Shown here: one piece after another, positions 34,088 to 37,059 of the stretch
Layout of the letters: the number at the start of each line of letters is the position of its first letter
Numbering within the stretch: position 1 is the first letter of the stretch
Assembly (NCBI GenBank): GCA_000802095.1
Contig: JUEB01000007.1
Span: forward strand, 1 to 37,059
Direction: 5' to 3'
Source of the DNA: Peptococcaceae bacterium BICA1-7
GTDB taxonomy: Bacteria; Bacillota; Desulfotomaculia; Desulfotomaculales; Desulfocucumaceae
DNA length: 37,059 bases
Made by a program: the position numbers and the translations under genes
Notes under the pieces: model-generated
What the model saw: only the letters and a program-made list of their open reading frames with translations
Told to the model about the DNA's origin: nothing
The model's database searches: none

Positions 34088-35337
34088 ACAACCTTTACAT
34101 TGGCCCCCAGGCCGTTCAGCTTGCTTTCTATATCGTGATAGCCCCTTTTAATATACTCCACATTGGTGATCTCGGTGGTGCCCTCGGCCATCAGGCCGGC
34201 TATCACCAGCGCAGCCCCGGCCCTTAGATCGGTGGCCTTGACCTGGGTTCCATGAAGCTGATCGGCGCCCTCAATGACGGCCAGCCTTCCCTCCACCTTT
34301 ATCCTGGCCCCCATTCTTTTCAGCTCATCCACCACCTGGAAGCGGTTCTCAAATATATTTTCGGTTATCAGGCTGGTGCCTGGAACTGTTGAGAGCAGGG
34401 ACATCATCTGGGACTGCATGTCAGTGGGAAAGCCCGGGTACGGCAGAGTCTTGATGTCAATGGGTTTTAGCAGCCCCGACACCTTAACCCTGAGGCACTC
34501 CTCACCCTCTACTATATCCACCCCGGCCTCCCTCAGCTTGGCCCGGAAAGGCTCCAGGTGAAGGGGAATGACATTTTCCAGCTGTATATCTCCCCTGGTG
34601 GCGGCCGCCGCTACCATAAAGGTTCCGGCCTCTATGCGGTCCGGAATAACGGCATAGCGCTGGCAGCCTCCCAGTGAGGTCATGCCCTCTATTTTTATAA
34701 TATCGGTTCCGGCGCCCCGCACCTTGCCCCCCAGGCAATTCAAAAAATTGGCCAGGTCCACTATTTCCGGCTCTTTGGCCACGTTTTCAATAACGGTCTG
34801 CCCCTCGGCCAGGCAGGCGGCCATCATTATGTTTTCGGTGGCCCCCACACTGGGAAAATCAAGGTATATGCGGGACCCCTTCAGCCTCTTACAGGAGGCC
34901 TGAACACTGCCCTTTTCAAGGGATATTTCTGCCCCCATCCCGGCAAACCCCTTGAAGTGCAAATCCATGGGGCGGATACCTATATTGCACCCCCCGGGCA
35001 GCGGTATTTCAGCCCTTCCGAACTTGGCCAGCATAGGCCCCAGCAGAAGATTGGAGGCCCGGAGCTTTTTGGCCAGATGATATGGCGGCATTTCAGCAAT
35101 GGCCTCGGGAGGCGTTATTCTTACTAAATCTTTGTCCAGCCACTCAACCTCTGCCCCTATGGACTCTATTAATTTAATCATAACCCGGACATCGTTGATG
35201 TCAGGTATATTTTCTATAGTAACAACATCCCCGGCCAGAACAGTGGCACACAGTAGGGCCAGGGAGGCATTCTTTGCCCCGCCGATTTTAATTCTGCCCC
35301 TAAGGGGGGCGCCTCCTACTATCACCAGTTTTTGCAC
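34072..35337 (-). CDS. murA: UDP-N-acetylglucosamine 1-carboxyvinyltransferase
   Basis: 421 residues, normal length. It transfers enolpyruvate from phosphoenolpyruvate to UDP-GlcNAc, the first committed step of peptidoglycan synthesis, in the cytoplasm. The catalytic/fosfomycin-reactive Cys117 is in PGGCNIGIRPMDLH, and Lys22 is in GGAKNAS. Other landmarks are RLRASNLLLGP-type KLRASNLLLGP and PYPGFPTDMQSQMM with the catalytic Asp. With Cys at this place it should be fosfomycin-sensitive. The start codon is GTG behind GGAGG. It is preceded by 120 nt with no gene and ends in a terminator that includes its stop. Firmicutes often carry two copies; which paralogue this is cannot be told. Confidence 0.96.
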   Translation of the reverse strand: MQKLVIVGGAPLRGRIKIGGAKNASLALLCATVLAGDVVTIENIPDINDVRVMIKLIESIGAEVEWLDKDLVRITPPEAIAEMPPYHLAKKLRASNLLLGPMLAKFGRAEIPLPGGCNIGIRPMDLHFKGFAGMGAEISLEKGSVQASCKRLKGSRIYLDFPSVGATENIMMAACLAEGQTVIENVAKEPEIVDLANFLNCLGGKVRGAGTDIIKIEGMTSLGGCQRYAVIPDRIEAGTFMVAAAATRGDIQLENVIPLHLEPFRAKLREAGVDIVEGEECLRVKVSGLLKPIDIKTLPYPGFPTDMQSQMMSLLSTVPGTSLITENIFENRFQVVDELKRMGARIKVEGRLAVIEGADQLHGTQVKATDLRAGAALVIAGLMAEGTTEITNVEYIKRGYHDIESKLNGLGANVKVVKNGA

Positions 35338-35459
35338 TTTTGTCCTCCATTCCGTGTTTGTCCAAACGGCACCGGCACAGTAAGCAATCTTAGCTTTTTG
35401 GTAACAGTTCTTTTGGTGATTTAGTTCTTTAAAACAGAGAAAATTTCCTGCCTATAAAA

Positions 35460-36335
35460 TTAAAAATACGACCAACTTCGCCAATTTTGTTCAAAGGTGG
35501 CAATATCTACCCCCAGGACATTCTCCAGTGACTGCCCCATTCCCTTTCCCTGCCCCAGGGAATCCACCAGCGCCAGCAGCTTTTGCTCCCCGTAGACCGA
35601 GTTTATATACTCTACAGCAGACAGTGACTCCCGATAAGCCAGGGCCTGATCAGGCAGATCGTCAAAATTATTGTCCATATCCTTCAGGCTGTAAAAATTA
35701 TCTCCGGGATCACTATCCGTGGCGAACCTAAAGCCCGTAAGATTATATTCTTCCAGCTGCGCCAGCCCCTCGGTAAACCAGCGGGGACAGTTGCCCCTGG
35801 TGGCATAGTCTACTGCCAGGTGTGTCATCTCGTGGGCCATTGGCCCTATATTTGTAAAGGCATCCAGCATTTCCTCCGGGTCTGCGTCCTCGACCCAGGA
35901 AGCCGGTGACAGCACCCTTATAACCCCTGCCCAGTACACACCCATGGCATTTTCACTGGCGGGCCACCCGAAACTGGCGTTTAGCTCCTCCCGTGAGGGG
36001 TACACCAGGACCGTAATCTTATTTTCAGTCTGCAGGCCGTATTTTTGAGCTATAGGGAGATAAAATCTTTCCGACGCCTCCAGCACCATACCAGCATACC
36101 TATCATCCTTGTACTGGAATTTAACTTTTATATGATCGCTCTCCAGAGTTACCAGGTTCCTTGTCTGGTAATCCGTATAGGTTCTGACGGACTCCCTGTA
36201 GATCTCATAGGAGTAGCCCCTTACCTGGGCAGGAAGCTTGATCACCGCCGCCAGAATAAAGGCAAGCAAAACAAATGCAGCCCTCAATAAAAAGCCCGCC
36301 CGGCAGTGCGTTTTATTACCTTCTCTATGTTCCAT
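35460..36335 (-). CDS. membrane-anchored peptidase MA-like metalloprotease
   Basis: 291 residues. The N-terminal signal-anchor (RAAFVLLAFILAAVI, residues ~18-32) places the rest outside the cell. The catalytic zinc motif is HEMTH (His168, Glu169, His172), with the third ligand Glu189 in WFTEGLAQLEE. This HExxH-x16-E arrangement is that of the gluzincin peptidase MA-like family. Natural substrates are not known; surface or spore proteins are possible. It begins behind GGAAGGA. It lies 122 nt upstream of murA in the same direction, with no terminator between them that I can see. Confidence 0.85.
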   Translation of the reverse strand: MEHREGNKTHCRAGFLLRAAFVLLAFILAAVIKLPAQVRGYSYEIYRESVRTYTDYQTRNLVTLESDHIKVKFQYKDDRYAGMVLEASERFYLPIAQKYGLQTENKITVLVYPSREELNASFGWPASENAMGVYWAGVIRVLSPASWVEDADPEEMLDAFTNIGPMAHEMTHLAVDYATRGNCPRWFTEGLAQLEEYNLTGFRFATDSDPGDNFYSLKDMDNNFDDLPDQALAYRESLSAVEYINSVYGEQKLLALVDSLGQGKGMGQSLENVLGVDIATFEQNWRSWSYF

Positions 36336-36503
36336 TATTTTCCTTCCGTTTTAATAAAACAGTAAATTATATTAATAGCTGACTGACTATATTATAACGG
36401 GGGGACTTTGCCGGTCCCAGCGGTAAATTATTGAAAAGACGCTTATGAAGACGCTATACTGAAATTCTTTGCGGTCGGAATACAGAACTCAGAATTCAGA
36501 AGC

Positions 36504-36745
36504 CAGACCCCCATGCCGCTAAGAGCGGCACCATCAGAGGAACGAAAATGGGGTCTGACGAATTAATCCTTTAGCGGCTGGCGAAGCGAGGTCGATTTTT
36601 CATTGGTGCTTTATAAGCCCGTAAGCCAGACAGACCTCAGCGATCTGGTGCACCACAGAATGTTGCTCCCATAAGGGAAGCACGCAGGGCAGAATGCCTC
36701 TTTTAGGTCACTGCACCAGCCCAATAAAAACCGCTAAAGGAGTGC
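36504..36745 (+). ncRNA. candidate IS110 bridge RNA region
   Basis: The ~240 nt before the IS110 transposase gene hold no gene but much structure. CAGACCCCCAT (36504-36514) pairs with ATGGGGTCTG (36548-36557), enclosing GCCGCT-AAG-AGCGGC (36515-36529). CCTTTAGCGG (36568-36577) pairs with CCGCTAAAGG (36731-36740). CTGGTGCA (36645-36652) pairs with TGCACCAG (36712-36719), enclosing CCC-ATAA-GGG and a small GGCA-GAA-TGCC. IS110-group elements encode a bridge RNA upstream of the transposase that pairs with target and donor DNA. The limits are approximate. The flank 36336-36480 has AT-rich sequence with a TATAAT on the minus strand at 36391-36396. Confidence 0.55.
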
Positions 36746-36753
36746 AAACACAA

Positions 36754-37059
36754 ATGGAAGTCCTCTATTCACACTGTTGTGGACTGGATGTTCACAAGAA
36801 TACCATCACAGCCTGTATCATTACTCCCAAAGGAAAGGAGTTAAGAACGTTTGGTACCATGACTGCCGATCTGCTCAACCTGGCTGACTGGATCAAAGCT
36901 GAGGGCTGCACGCACGTGGCCATGGAATCAACCGGTGTCTTCTGGAAGCCAATCTACAACATCCTGGAGCATTACGACCTGAAGGAAGTCCTAGTGGTAA
37001 ACGCTCAACACATAAAGGCTGTTCCTGGGCGTAAGACCGATGTCAAGGATGCCGAGTGG
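36754..37059 (+). mobile_element. IS110-family transposase, 5' part
   Basis: The first 102 codons of an IS110-family DEDD recombinase, cut by the window end. It begins MEVLYSHCCGLDVHKNTITA. Acidic residues of the RuvC-like active site are visible: Asp in GLDVHK, Glu in MESTGVFWKP, and Asp in KTDVKDAEW. AAAGGAG lies upstream of the ATG. The long structured 5' noncoding region places it in the IS110 group rather than IS1111, where the noncoding RNA follows the gene. Whether the whole element is intact cannot be seen. Confidence 0.93.

Overview
The window looks like one contig of an anaerobic, endospore-former-like Firmicute of the Desulfotomaculum/Peptococcaceae type. The inference rests on the 16S 5' end, strong purine-rich Shine-Dalgarno sites, GTG and TTG starts, and an anaerobic Fe-S enzyme set ([FeFe]-hydrogenase-like protein, 2-hydroxyacyl-CoA dehydratase-like pair). 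Species cannot be named from this alone. Both ends lie in multicopy sequence (16S rRNA at base 1, an IS110-family transposase cut at base 37059), which suggests assembly breaks at repeats.

Layout. 1-660: 5' end of a 16S rRNA gene on the minus strand with two near-identical tandem promoters. 860-4090: glycine betaine/proline ABC transporter operon with promoter and terminator. 4200-6240: a double-cubane-cluster-protein-like gene and its ATPase activator. 6360-6520: MITE-like repeat. 6760-9200: ferredoxin-nitroreductase, divergent [FeFe]-hydrogenase-like protein, and an unlisted 48-aa Cys/Trp-rich protein. 9340-13900: glnS, then copA with a 37-aa membrane peptide gene. 14200-18640: lipoprotein, GT87-type membrane protein, ywbE, MFS exporter, ArsC-like protein. 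18880-20700: a sigma factor with a C-terminal extension and a cheB gene lacking the first part of its receiver domain.

The most interesting region is 20768-28239, seven consecutive minus-strand genes. In transcription order they are: a 7TM sensor kinase, a NarL/LuxR response regulator, an ECF sigma factor, a 101-aa protein ending in a leader-like VAGG motif, a Nif11-type RiPP precursor with a 12-residue core (VILGKAEAVILG), a PoyD-like radical SAM epimerase, and a B12-binding radical SAM C-methyltransferase-like protein. I read it as a small RiPP locus predicted to make a D-residue-containing and/or C-methylated hydrophobic peptide, under kinase-to-sigma control. No leader protease or exporter is encoded in or beside it. 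The protein ending in VAGG may be a sigma regulator, a second precursor, or both.

Right of this locus, 28354-36340 mixes accessory debris with housekeeping genes: the C-terminal Toprim part of a Wadjet JetD-like protein, a Fic protein, rlmH, an MBL hydrolase with a strong promoter, a frameshifted REP-type transposase, gene fragments and hairpins, an unknown membrane-anchored protein, murA and a peptidase-MA-like metalloprotease. The window ends in an IS110 element whose structured 5' noncoding region is a candidate bridge RNA.
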